From positions 1 to 64,000 of the forward strand of contig NZ_JAYMFI010000011.1 in the NCBI RefSeq assembly GCF_035830635.1: a stretch of DNA of 64,000 bases. Direction: 5' to 3'. Origin of the DNA: Adlercreutzia shanghongiae (GTDB lineage: Bacteria; Actinomycetota; Coriobacteriia; Coriobacteriales; Eggerthellaceae). Position numbers and translations under genes: made by a program. The first letter of the stretch is position 1; every line of letters begins with the position of its first letter. Under the pieces are notes generated by a model. The model worked only from the letters and a program-made list of their open reading frames with translations. It was not told the origin of the DNA and searched no databases. Shown in pieces: positions 16,928 to 24,776 of the stretch.

Positions 16928-19093
16928 ATGACTCAGCCAATAACCAGGCGGACCTTCGTGGCCGCCAGTGCTGCGGGAGTCGCCTTGGCGGCATCCGGCG
17001 CGGCGCTGACGGGCTGCGCGGGAAGCCCTGCGGTTGACACAGCCCATGCGGCCGAAGTGGTCAACACGCAGTGCACCGCCTGTCCCAAACAGTGCAGCTA
17101 TGCTGCCTACACGGTCGATGGCTCCATCGACAAGGTCGTGGGAAACGCGACCGACCCCCATGCAGCGGGAACGCTGTGCGCCCGCGGCTACGGCATGGCC
17201 ACCGCGGCCACGTCCGCCGATCGCATCACGAGCCCGCTTCGCCGCACCGACAGCGGCACCTTCGAGGCTATCCCGTGGGATGAGGCCCTGAATGAAATCG
17301 GACGGGGGCTCGCCGACATTCGGGCGGACAAGGGCGGTACGGCCCTTGCGGCCATCACCGACGGCACGTCCACGGCCGATTGGTACATGCGCCGGCTTAT
17401 GAGCGCTCTCGGCAGCCCCAACACCTACGTGAACGCCACCACCGCATCGGCGTCGGTGGCCTCGGGCCTGGCCCAGGCCACGGGTTTCACGGCCTTCGAA
17501 GTTGACTATGCCCGCACCAAGATGGTGGTCATTTTGGGCGCGAGCACCGTGGAGGTGCCCGATCCCGGCACCGTGGCCGCCCTGGAGGAGGCCCGCGCTG
17601 CCGGAGCCCGCATTGTCATGGTGGACTCCCGCATGCCCGCCGCCGCGAGCCTGGCCACCGAGTGGCTGCCCGTGCGCTCTGGCACCGATTTGGCCCTGGT
17701 GCTCGCTCTGGCCCGCGGCATCATCGAGCGCGGTGCGGCTGCAGGTGCCGAGGCCTCCATGGCCGGTCTGGACGAGTGGAAGACGGCCCTTGCCGACTAC
17801 ACCCCCGCCTGGGCGGCGGCGGTGACGGGCCTGGGCGCCGACGTCATAGAGACGCTGGCCGGCGATATGGCCCAGGCGGCGCCTCAAGCCTGCATCGACC
17901 TGTCGTGGATGGCGCTGTTCGGCGGCTCCTACGGCAACACCGGCGAGCTGGCCCGCGCCGTGGCGCTGACCAACACGCTGCTCGGCTGCTGGAATATTCC
18001 CGGCGGTGCCTACCTGGCCGCGCCTGTAAAGGAGTGGGCCGAGGTGTCCGTGGCCCCGCTGCCCGTGGAGGCGGCGGACGTGACGGCCGAGACCTACCCG
18101 CTCGCGCAGGGCGGCTCGCCGGCCTATGCGCTGCGGCTTGCCAGCGAGGGCGGCATCTCCGGCCTCATTCTGGTGGACGCCAACGTGGAGGCCGAGTATC
18201 CCGATCCGGACTACGTGCGTAAGGCCGTGGAGAGCTGTCCGCTCACGGTGGCCATCACGCCCGAGATGACGGAGACGGCCCGTAGCTGCCGGTACGTGCT
18301 GCCCGAGAAGGTATGGGCGGAAAGCGCCCAGCTTCCCACCGTGACCGGCGCCGTGAGCCCGGTGCTGAACGTGTCCTCGCAGGTGATCGAGCCTGCGGTG
18401 GAAGACGCCCGCTCCGTGGCCGAGATCGCCTGCGGGCTCGGCCAGGCGGCCGATGTGGCCGATGCCTTCGACTTCGACGTGGCCACAGCGGCCGCCGAGA
18501 TGTGCGAGGCCTGCGGATGCTCCTACGAGGGAGCCGCGGCTGTGGGTACCACCTCCCTTGAGCCGATGGCCGCCGAGGCCATCGTGTGGCCCACGGCGTC
18601 GGGCCAGGTGGAATGCGCGAGCGCTGCCTGTGCCGCAGCCGGCTACACTCCCACCCCCACCTGGGTGGAGCCCACGGTGACCCCGGACGCCCTAGGATTC
18701 GGCTACTACCGCCTGACCACGGGCAACCAGGCTGTGCAGGCCGCGACCAGGACCGTAAACGCGGCGCCTCTGGCCGCTATTGCCGAGCAGTACGGCCTTG
18801 ACAGCCTGTGGATGAACGCCGAGGCTGCCGAGGAGGCCGGCGTGGCCGAGGGCGACAAGGTGATTATCGAGAACGAGTACGCCTCCGCGCCGGTGCGGGT
18901 GCACGTGACCGAGCTCATCGAGCCCGCGACGCTGTACCTGGCCGCCCACTACGGCGTGGAAGACGGCGAGCAAACCCAAGCCGACGGCCTCGGCGTGCGC
19001 CAGGCGCGCTTCGTGGCCTTCGGACTTGAGCCGGGCTATGGCGCACCGCTTCTGCAGGAGACCATGGTGAAGGTCGGAAAGGCTGGTGCATGA
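16928..19093 (+). CDS. Exported molybdopterin oxidoreductase catalytic subunit (PhsA/PsrA-like)
   Basis: 721 residues with a Tat signal (TRRTFVAAS) and lipobox-like LTGC. The 4Fe-4S site is CTACPKQC...C (Cys49, 52, 56, 84), and the C-terminal dinucleotide-binding domain contains TTGNQAVQAATRT. With the two genes after it this gives an A-B-C molybdo-enzyme like thiosulfate, polysulfide or tetrathionate reductase on the outer membrane face. Where PhsA/PsrA relatives have the Mo-ligating Cys after a GSPN...HAST-like stretch, this protein reads GSPNTYVNATTASAS, with Ala173 or Ser174 there. The acceptor is unknown. It overlaps the next gene by 4 bases. Confidence 0.82.
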   Translation: MTQPITRRTFVAASAAGVALAASGAALTGCAGSPAVDTAHAAEVVNTQCTACPKQCSYAAYTVDGSIDKVVGNATDPHAAGTLCARGYGMATAATSADRITSPLRRTDSGTFEAIPWDEALNEIGRGLADIRADKGGTALAAITDGTSTADWYMRRLMSALGSPNTYVNATTASASVASGLAQATGFTAFEVDYARTKMVVILGASTVEVPDPGTVAALEEARAAGARIVMVDSRMPAAASLATEWLPVRSGTDLALVLALARGIIERGAAAGAEASMAGLDEWKTALADYTPAWAAAVTGLGADVIETLAGDMAQAAPQACIDLSWMALFGGSYGNTGELARAVALTNTLLGCWNIPGGAYLAAPVKEWAEVSVAPLPVEAADVTAETYPLAQGGSPAYALRLASEGGISGLILVDANVEAEYPDPDYVRKAVESCPLTVAITPEMTETARSCRYVLPEKVWAESAQLPTVTGAVSPVLNVSSQVIEPAVEDARSVAEIACGLGQAADVADAFDFDVATAAAEMCEACGCSYEGAAAVGTTSLEPMAAEAIVWPTASGQVECASAACAAAGYTPTPTWVEPTVTPDALGFGYYRLTTGNQAVQAATRTVNAAPLAAIAEQYGLDSLWMNAEAAEEAGVAEGDKVIIENEYASAPVRVHVTELIEPATLYLAAHYGVEDGEQTQADGLGVRQARFVAFGLEPGYGAPLLQETMVKVGKAGA

Positions 19094-19632
19094 TGACACG
19101 CTACGGAATGCTCATCGACACGACCAAGTGCGTTGGCTGCTACGCTTGCCGCACGGCGTGCCAGAGGCAGAACAACCTGGAGCCCGACGAGGACTTCATC
19201 CGCTACGAGCGGGCTGAGACGGGAGCCTACCCGAACGTGCGCGTGGAGACCGTGCCGTTGCAGTGCATGCACTGCGAGGACGCCCCCTGCGCGAGCGTGT
19301 GCCCCACGGGTGCGGCTCATGTGGGCGCTGACGGCATCGTGGCGGTGGACCAGGGCCGCTGCATCGGCTGCTTGTACTGCATGAGCGCCTGCCCCTATCA
19401 GGTGCGCGTGCGCAACTCCAAGACCGGTGCCGTGGACAAGTGCCGCTTCTGCGCGGTGCAGACGGAAAACGGCGGCACCACGTGCACCTGCGTGGACGCC
19501 TGTCCCACCCATGCCCGCATCTTCGGTGACCTGGACGACCCCGACTCCGAGGTGTCGCGCGCCATCGTGGAGAAGCATGCCAAGCCCATCGCCGGCGATC
19601 TGACCCGCGCCAAAGTCTATTACGTGAGGTGA
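19090..19632 (+). CDS. NrfC/PsrB-like 4x[4Fe-4S] electron transfer subunit
   Basis: 180 residues with four CX2CX2CX3C-type sets, beginning CVGCYACRTAC and CMHCEDAPCASVC, the classic B-subunit of DMSO-reductase-family complexes. It passes electrons from the membrane subunit to the molybdo-enzyme. It has no signal peptide and would travel with the Tat-targeted catalytic subunit. Its ATG overlaps the TGA of the catalytic subunit (ATGA), and the membrane subunit starts 5 bases after its stop, so the three are translationally coupled. Third set: CIGCLYCMSAC; fourth: CRFCAVQ ... CTCVDAC. Confidence 0.92.
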   Translation: MMTRYGMLIDTTKCVGCYACRTACQRQNNLEPDEDFIRYERAETGAYPNVRVETVPLQCMHCEDAPCASVCPTGAAHVGADGIVAVDQGRCIGCLYCMSACPYQVRVRNSKTGAVDKCRFCAVQTENGGTTCTCVDACPTHARIFGDLDDPDSEVSRAIVEKHAKPIAGDLTRAKVYYVR

Positions 19633-19637
19633 TTGAG

Positions 19638-20537
19638 ATGACCTACGAACCTATTTGGGGAGCCATCATCGCATGGTATCTCTTCCTCGCCGGCTTGGGC
19701 GGCGGCGCCTTCGTCACGGCGGTGTTCATCCGCTTCCGCCATCCCGGCTGCACGCGCCTCGTGCGCATCGGACGCATCATCGCGCCGGTCGTGGTGATCA
19801 TCGGGCTCTGCCTGCTCATGTTCGACGCGGCCGCCGGCTTCGCGCACCCCTTGCGCTTCGCGCTTCTGCTGACCAACTTTGGGTCGGTCATGACCTGGGG
19901 CGTGGTGTTCTTGGCGGTGTTCGTGGTGGCGGCTCTCGTGGTGCTCGTGCTCGACCTCCTGAAGAAGGCCGTGCCCGAGTGGCTCGACATCGTCGGCATG
20001 GTCATGGGCCTGTGCGTGGCCGTGTACACCGGCTGCCTGCTTGGCGTGTGCCAGGGCTTTCCGCTGTGGAACACAGCACTTCTGCCCATCCTGTTTTTGG
20101 TGTCGGCGGTGTCCACCGGCATGGCGGCCGTGCTGCTGGTCGGTGCGTTTGCCGCTCCAGCGGAGTTCAACGAGGTGGTGGTGCTGAAGAAGTTCCACTT
20201 CTGGCTGCCCGTGGTGGAGCTGGTGCTGGTGGCGGCGCTGCTGTTCGTCACCTCGGCCAACCCGAGTCCGGCCGGTTGGGAGAGCGTGGCCGCCCTTATC
20301 ATGGGCAACTGGGCTCCATGCTTCTGGCTGCTGTTCATCGCGATCGGCCTGGTGCTGCCCACGGTGCTGGAATGCTGGATGCTGTGGATTGCCAGCCACG
20401 AGCTGGAGTGCTCGCGCACCGGCCAGATGGTGAGCGCCCTGTCGGATGCGGGCGTGCTCATCGGCGGCTTCGTGCTGCGCCTCATGATCGTGAGCGCCGC
20501 TGTGCCCATCACCATCGTTCAGCCCTGGATGTTGTAG
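19638..20537 (+). CDS. NrfD/PsrC-like membrane quinol-binding subunit
   Basis: 299 residues from ATG 19638 (GAGGTGAT just before; a GTG at 19629 is in frame but overlaps the preceding stop). Eight or so membrane helices begin with the family pattern WYLFLAGLGGGAFV. NrfD/PsrC proteins anchor the complex and oxidise menaquinol without heme. It completes a three-subunit respiratory reductase with the two preceding genes. Its last 19 bases overlap the end of the convergent VanY-like gene, and I see no terminator between them. Confidence 0.9.
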   Translation: MTYEPIWGAIIAWYLFLAGLGGGAFVTAVFIRFRHPGCTRLVRIGRIIAPVVVIIGLCLLMFDAAAGFAHPLRFALLLTNFGSVMTWGVVFLAVFVVAALVVLVLDLLKKAVPEWLDIVGMVMGLCVAVYTGCLLGVCQGFPLWNTALLPILFLVSAVSTGMAAVLLVGAFAAPAEFNEVVVLKKFHFWLPVVELVLVAALLFVTSANPSPAGWESVAALIMGNWAPCFWLLFIAIGLVLPTVLECWMLWIASHELECSRTGQMVSALSDAGVLIGGFVLRLMIVSAAVPITIVQPWML

Positions 20538-21361
20538 CGCTCAACGAGCCACTCCTCGAAGCAGAGGCCGCTTTCCGTAATGTCGGAGGCGGCCTCGCGG
20601 CCGACGTAGCGGTAGTGCCAGGGTTCGTAGCCGATGCCCGTGACGGCGCTCTTGTCGGTGGGGTAGCGCAGGATGAAGCCGTACTCGGCGCAGTGGGCGA
20701 TGAGCCACTGCTGGGCGGCCGTGGTCTCTTGGCCCTCGTCGAGCTCGGAATAGTCGGCATCGACGATATCGACGGCAAGGCCGGCTTGATGCTCGCTGGC
20801 GCCGGGCGGGGCGACCCAGAACGCGGCGGCCTCTTCGGCGGCGGCGCCTTCTAGCCCCTCCTCCTCTTCGACGCGCTCTACGCGGCTGTCGAAGAGGCTT
20901 TGCTGGTAGTCGTTGGTGCGGTAGGACGAGCAGATGACGGGGTGGGCGCCATCTGCCTCGGCGGCGTCGAGCATGGCGGCGAGGTCGTCGACAATACGTG
21001 CGTCTACGGCTGCCCCTCGGCCCTCTTCGACCCAGCTGGCCTCGGGCGGCTCCGCGAGGCTTTCGGGGAGAAAGCCCTCCGGCAGGGGGTGCTCGCGGTT
21101 GATAAGGCGGAGGTTCCAGGGAAGGTCGTCAAGAGATTGGGGTGGTGTCGTAGGCTCGGCCCCGAGACTGCTCTGGATGTTGGCGGCCGATTCTGCCGGC
21201 TTCGACAGGGCATCGGCCCAGGATGCTTGGTTCGCCTGAGCATGGGCCTGGGGTTCAGATGCCGCGAGGGAGAGGCCGTCGCCGACGACGAGAACGGCCG
21301 CCGCGCCGCCGAGCAGCGCGATGAATTCGCGCCGAGCGAGCATGGGCGGGATGTTCGCCAT
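20519..21361 (-). CDS. Exported D-alanyl-D-alanine carboxypeptidase, VanY family
   Basis: 280 residues from ATG 21361, preceded by GGAAGGAGG. A signal segment ARREFIALLGGAAAVLVV has a Tat-like double Arg. The catalytic zinc peptidase motifs are clear: SEHQAGLAVDIVD (His/Asp zinc ligands) and EPWHYRYVG (Glu base and His ligand), with the substrate loop SSYRTNDYQQ. It trims the terminal D-Ala from peptidoglycan stem peptides outside the cell. A Glu-rich insert (RVEEEEGLEGAAAEEAAAF) lies between the loop and the first motif. No vancomycin-resistance genes are adjacent, so this is probably housekeeping wall maturation. Confidence 0.88.
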   Translation of the reverse strand: MANIPPMLARREFIALLGGAAAVLVVGDGLSLAASEPQAHAQANQASWADALSKPAESAANIQSSLGAEPTTPPQSLDDLPWNLRLINREHPLPEGFLPESLAEPPEASWVEEGRGAAVDARIVDDLAAMLDAAEADGAHPVICSSYRTNDYQQSLFDSRVERVEEEEGLEGAAAEEAAAFWVAPPGASEHQAGLAVDIVDADYSELDEGQETTAAQQWLIAHCAEYGFILRYPTDKSAVTGIGYEPWHYRYVGREAASDITESGLCFEEWLVERYNIQG

Positions 21362-21562
21362 CGGGTGCCTCCTTCCTTTTGGGCTGTTGTGCGGCGCCGC
21401 CGAGCGGTCGCATGGTTGCGCTCGGGCGGTCCGCGTGGCTTGCGGGGCTCTTATGGTAGCGCGGTTGCGGCGGACGCGTGACGCGGCGCGACAAAAGACG
21501 CACACCTTACGCTTTCTTAACCGGCGTCCTTAAGGTTTCGTAAGCCCGATTCGGCCGGACGG

Positions 21563-21568
21563 TATAAT
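21563..21568 (+). promoter_or_regulatory. -10 box TATAAT next to the vsr start
   Basis: A consensus TATAAT overlaps the first possible ATG (21567) and lies 7 bases before the second (21576). No Shine-Dalgarno sequence is present. Transcription would begin at or next to ATG 21576, giving a leaderless mRNA. No strong -35 hexamer was found. Confidence 0.55.
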
Positions 21569-21575
21569 GGCGGCT

Positions 21576-22163
21576 ATGGCGAAGAAAGACAAACAGGCAG
21601 AGAAGATCGCGAAGACCGAGAAGCTCGAGGAGCTCGAGGAGACGGCGGCGGCGCACGCCGCGAAAAGCGATGCGCCGGCCATTCGGCTTTCGGGCACTCA
21701 CCGCTACGACTTCGGCGTGGTGTCGGCGGCTACTCACAAGTCGATGCAGGGAAACAAGCGGCGCGACACGAAGCCGGAGATGCTGGTGCGTCGTATGCTG
21801 CGCGAGATGGGCTATACGGGCTATCGATGCGATTGGAAGAAGGCTCCCGGCCGGCCGGACGTGGCCTTTGTGGGTCGCAAGAAGGCGATTTTCGTTATGG
21901 GCTGCTTTTGGCACCGGTGCCCTGCGTGCAACCTGTCGGTGCCCAAGAAAAACGTGGAATACTGGGAGAAGAAGTTCGCCCGCAACATCGAACGCGACGA
22001 GCGCAACAGGGCAGCTTTGGAAGAAGCCGGCTGGGACGTGCTCATGCTGTGGGAGCATCAGCTCAAGAAAAAAGAGCTTCCCGCCACCCGCCGTCTTCTC
22101 TACGATTTCGTTCGCCGTAATGGCGAGGCCGACTACGACGAAGCCTTTCCCGACCAGGGATAA
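21576..22163 (+). CDS. vsr: Very-short-patch repair endonuclease (Vsr)
   Basis: 195 residues from ATG 21576; the TATAAT box makes the in-frame ATG at 21567 unlikely. The first about 50 residues are charged (KKDKQAEKIAKTEKLEELEE). The Vsr domain follows: SMQGNKRRDTKPEMLVRRML, GRPDVAFVGRKKAIFVMGCFWHRC (as separate blocks in one core), and WEHQLKKK near the end. Vsr nicks DNA 5' of T:G mismatches left by deamination of 5-methylcytosine. The active-site Asp (GRPDVAF) and the zinc-site His/Cys (FWHRCPAC) are present. No cytosine methyltransferase is adjacent, so its partner lies elsewhere. The charged N-terminal extension is unusual. Confidence 0.9.
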   Translation: MAKKDKQAEKIAKTEKLEELEETAAAHAAKSDAPAIRLSGTHRYDFGVVSAATHKSMQGNKRRDTKPEMLVRRMLREMGYTGYRCDWKKAPGRPDVAFVGRKKAIFVMGCFWHRCPACNLSVPKKNVEYWEKKFARNIERDERNRAALEEAGWDVLMLWEHQLKKKELPATRRLLYDFVRRNGEADYDEAFPDQG

Positions 22164-22183
22164 CGGAGTAAGCGGGGAGTAGC

Positions 22184-22238
22184 ACGGAGTAAGAACGGAG
22201 TAAGAACGGAGTAAGAACGGAGTAAGAACGGAGTAACG
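22184..22238 (+). repeat. 11-bp tandem repeat, five copies
   Basis: The unit ACGGAGTAAGA is repeated head to tail four times exactly and a fifth time with two changes, just after the vsr stop. A looser copy (ACGGAGTAAGC) overlaps the region just after the stop codon at 22163. Such arrays arise by slippage; a role is not evident. Confidence 0.85.
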
Positions 22239-22278
22239 ACTTCTCCGAAGGGTGATGGGTTCTTGCTTGAGGGGAAGA

Positions 22279-23493
22279 TTAAGCTCCTGCTACGAGGCGG
22301 CGTATGCCGGCCATGCTCGAGATTTCGTCGAGGATGGCAATCAGCTCAGGGGCTTGGTAGAAATCGCCGCGTCGCATGTTGCCAAGGGGCTTCAATATGC
22401 CGTACTCGCATGCTCTGTTGATGATGGACGTTGCCGCCCTGCGGGTTATCTCAAGCTCGTTTGCCACGTAGTCGGAATTAACGACGGGCTGCTCTACAAG
22501 CAGCGCAGGTAGGCCGAAGATGCGAGACCCCGTGCGCTCTTGCATGCGTGCCCTCCAGTCTCCCACAAGCTCTGCGATAGTTTGCGATGTTTTTTGTCCG
22601 ACGACCATGGCCAAGTCGATTGCGTCGCAAACCTGCTCGACAATGAGCATCGGATCGCCCTGCTGATAGCTTGAGAGCGCGCTCATGTAGTCGTCGATAT
22701 CGTGCAGCAAACCGGCCGAGATGGGCACGGTCGCATGGAGGAGGACGCCGTCGCTGCGCAGCATGCGGTGAAGAAGCGTTCGGCCCGTGCGTCCGTTCCC
22801 ATCGAGAAAGGGATGTATAGTTTCGAACTGGGCATGGGCAAGGGCGGCTTTGGCGATGGGGTCTACCTCTTCTGTCTGCGCGAAGGCGCAAAGATCGTTC
22901 AGACAGGCATCGACACGGCCAGGCACGGGCGGCACAAACAGTGCGCCGTGGGGACTGTAGGGGGTACCGCCGACCCACACCTGTTCATCGCGCAGTTTTC
23001 CCGCGAAATCGAGAGCAGTCTTCTTGAGCAGCTGGCGGTGAATCTGCTGAATGCCGTCGGCTGTGAGGGCATCTTCGAGATTGAGCGCGCATCGCATGGC
23101 ATCGATGTTCCCCGCAATGACGAGAGCGTTCGACGGTGCGGAGGGCGAGAGCTCCGCCAGCGCTATATTGCGCGCGCTGGAGGTAAGGTTTTCGATTTGG
23201 GAGCTTGCCGCCGATTCGCTGCGCAGCAAGAGACTGGGGAGATTGAAGGGCAGCGAATTTTGATGCTCGTCGAATCGGGCGAGGCGCATCCGGGCGTCGG
23301 CGAGGCGCTCGGTGAGTTCGGCCGAGAGTTGGGGGCGCGCATGGCGGATCTCGGCCGGGATGGCCGCCTGGTAAGTGGAAGTAATCTTCCTGCGCCGGGA
23401 TTTCGGAATGAGATAGGCATCCTCGTCGCGTAGGTGCCATGGAACCTCTTCAGTGGTTATGGCCGGCCAGTCGCTCACGAGGCATCCTTTCAT
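22279..23493 (-). CDS. Fic family protein (AMP transferase type) with C-terminal winged helix
   Basis: 404 residues from ATG 23493; a GTG six codons on, with AAAGGA before it, is an alternative. The N-terminal inhibitory helix reads SSQIEN (Glu101), which obstructs ATP in class II Fic proteins, and the catalytic loop HPFLDGNGRTGR (227-238) is intact. A winged-helix segment near the C-terminus (VNSDYVANELEITRRAATS) suggests DNA binding. Fic enzymes AMPylate target proteins such as DNA gyrase; proteins of this four-domain type are also thought to repress their own gene. A perfect 17-bp palindrome over the start region fits autoregulation. No small antitoxin gene is needed because the inhibitory helix is built in. 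Confidence 0.88.
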   Translation of the reverse strand: MKGCLVSDWPAITTEEVPWHLRDEDAYLIPKSRRRKITSTYQAAIPAEIRHARPQLSAELTERLADARMRLARFDEHQNSLPFNLPSLLLRSESAASSQIENLTSSARNIALAELSPSAPSNALVIAGNIDAMRCALNLEDALTADGIQQIHRQLLKKTALDFAGKLRDEQVWVGGTPYSPHGALFVPPVPGRVDACLNDLCAFAQTEEVDPIAKAALAHAQFETIHPFLDGNGRTGRTLLHRMLRSDGVLLHATVPISAGLLHDIDDYMSALSSYQQGDPMLIVEQVCDAIDLAMVVGQKTSQTIAELVGDWRARMQERTGSRIFGLPALLVEQPVVNSDYVANELEITRRAATSIINRACEYGILKPLGNMRRGDFYQAPELIAILDEISSMAGIRRLVAGA

Positions 23494-23590
23494 ACGATTT
23501 CGCTTCTCCACTATACAATTAGCGGAAGCGAAATGCAATTCGCTTCCGCTAATTGGAATTCAAGGAAGTGAATTTGCTTTATCGGCGTGA
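23494..23590 (-). promoter_or_regulatory. Promoter/operator of the fic gene with a perfect 17-bp inverted repeat
   Basis: CAATTAGCGGAAGCGAA (23516-23532) and its exact reverse complement (23539-23555) flank a 6-base spacer. Related half-sites flank it: TTTCGCTTC at 23498-23506 and GGAAGTGAA at 23564-23572. This spaced array of GGAAGCGAA-like half-sites sits over the fic promoter and probably binds the Fic winged helix itself. Confidence 0.65.
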
Positions 23591-23691
23591 TTGAGCGGCT
23601 AAGCTGGCGCGTCTGCCGCTCAAGCAAAGGCGTTCTTTTCGGCGCCACCCCTTTCTATCTGCTATACTGCTAGCAAGAGAAAGGAGCAGTT

Positions 23692-24054
23692 GTGCCGAAT
23701 GTTCAGATGAACTTTCGAATTGATGCCGAACTTAAGCGCCGCGGCGATGAGCGCTTCGCCCGCTTCGGGTGCACGCCGTCGGTGGCCCTGCGGCGACTTT
23801 ACGAGTGCGCCGCTCGCTATGATGACGAGTCGGAGGAGCAACTTCGGCACCTCTTGGAAGCGGAAGAGGCCGCGGTTCAAGACGAGGGCGAGAAGCGTGT
23901 CCGGGCCGTCGAGGATTTCTTGGCATCACTTCAGGCCCAGCGGGAGGCGCTGGGGGTTCCTCCTGATCCTTCGCGGGTGCTCGCCGATGAGGATTTAGAA
24001 GAGCTTCTCTACGACGCGAAGATTGAGAAAATGGTCGAGAGGGGGCTTTGGTGA
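23692..24054 (+). CDS. RelB/DinJ-like antitoxin
   Basis: 120 residues from GTG 23692 with AAAGGAG upstream. The start QMNFRIDAELKRRGDERFARFG is a ribbon-helix-helix DNA-binding pattern of the RelB/DinJ antitoxin group (shown here over several secondary elements). The rest is Glu/Arg-rich and helical, as in toxin-wrapping antitoxin tails. It overlaps the PIN toxin gene by 4 bases (GTGA), the classic antitoxin-first order. It would neutralise the toxin and repress the pair. It is longer than a typical DinJ (about 90), with an extra charged C-terminal half. Confidence 0.75.
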   Translation: MPNVQMNFRIDAELKRRGDERFARFGCTPSVALRRLYECAARYDDESEEQLRHLLEAEEAAVQDEGEKRVRAVEDFLASLQAQREALGVPPDPSRVLADEDLEELLYDAKIEKMVERGLW

Positions 24055-24551
24055 TAACGGGCGAGAACGCTATTGTCGTGGATAAGAACATCTGGCTCGA
24101 TTTCTATCTTAAAGAACGTCCCCTCCACGAAGAGGCGGCGCGTTTCGTTCGTGCTGCGGAGAAGTACAAAGCCAATCTGGGAACGCCGGCAGATGCCGTC
24201 AACGAGGTTTTCTACATAGTGGGGAAGTACCTGAAGCAAAAGGTGCGCGAAACCGGAGGCGCGGTTGACGTGTGCACGGCGCGCGGCATAAACGACTTCG
24301 CTTGGAGCTGCGTCGATCACATGACCGATTTGGCGGTTTCAATTCCCCTGGACGATCGCACGGCGTGGTTGGCCCGGCACTATCGCGACATCACCTCCGA
24401 CTACGAGGATGGCTCGGTGCTCGCCGCCTGCGAGTTGTGCAAAGCGCGTTACTTGGTGACCCACGACAAGGAGCTCGCCAAGCGCGCCAACATCGCCACC
24501 AAGACTGCCGCTGAAATGGCCGACCTCATCTCCTGCGCTCACCGAGCTTGA
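24051..24551 (+). CDS. PIN-domain toxin (VapC-like ribonuclease)
   Basis: 166 residues from GTG 24051, overlapping the antitoxin stop. PIN-domain acidic residues are seen in VVDKNIWLD (strand 1 Asp), VNEVFY (Glu), DYEDGSVLAAC (Asp) and THDKELAKRA (last Asp), which would hold Mg2+ for RNA cleavage. PIN toxins usually pair with VapB/AbrB- or RHH-type antitoxins, so the RelB-like partner is a mixed pairing. It presumably cleaves tRNA or rRNA and slows growth when free. A terminator-like hairpin lies 160 bases on. Confidence 0.75.
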   Translation: MITGENAIVVDKNIWLDFYLKERPLHEEAARFVRAAEKYKANLGTPADAVNEVFYIVGKYLKQKVRETGGAVDVCTARGINDFAWSCVDHMTDLAVSIPLDDRTAWLARHYRDITSDYEDGSVLAACELCKARYLVTHDKELAKRANIATKTAAEMADLISCAHRA

Positions 24552-24712
24552 TGGTAACGTTGCTCACGCTAGATTGACGGCGGCTAGAGGTGTAAGCTGT
24601 CTTGATTGCGACAGGTCTTTAAGCCTCACAGGTAAGTCATAAACAGGCTTAGTGCGCTAGATATGCGACATTAAGGTCAATTGCCCATCGATTAGTTTTG
24701 AGCCAAAACAAG

Positions 24713-24756
24713 ACGCAGCTGTCTCTCTGGGGAGGGAAAAGAGAGGCAGCTGCGTT
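24713..24756. terminator. Strong terminator between convergent genes
   Basis: A 16-bp stem with one G-T pair (left arm ACGCAGCTGTCTCTCT, right arm AGAGAGGCAGCTGCGT) and an 11-base loop is flanked by TTTAAAAAA on one side and AAAACAAG on the other, so it can act in both directions. Confidence 0.85.
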
Positions 24757-24776
24757 TAAAAAAGAGGGGTGCGAGT

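Noticed and set aside
22184..22238. CRISPR array
   Set aside because: The 11-base units are contiguous with no spacers, and no cas genes are nearby.
24552..24712. Possible tRNA or small RNA gene after the PIN toxin
   Set aside because: No cloverleaf, no TTCGA arm and no CCA-like end could be placed; only the terminator hairpin is supported.
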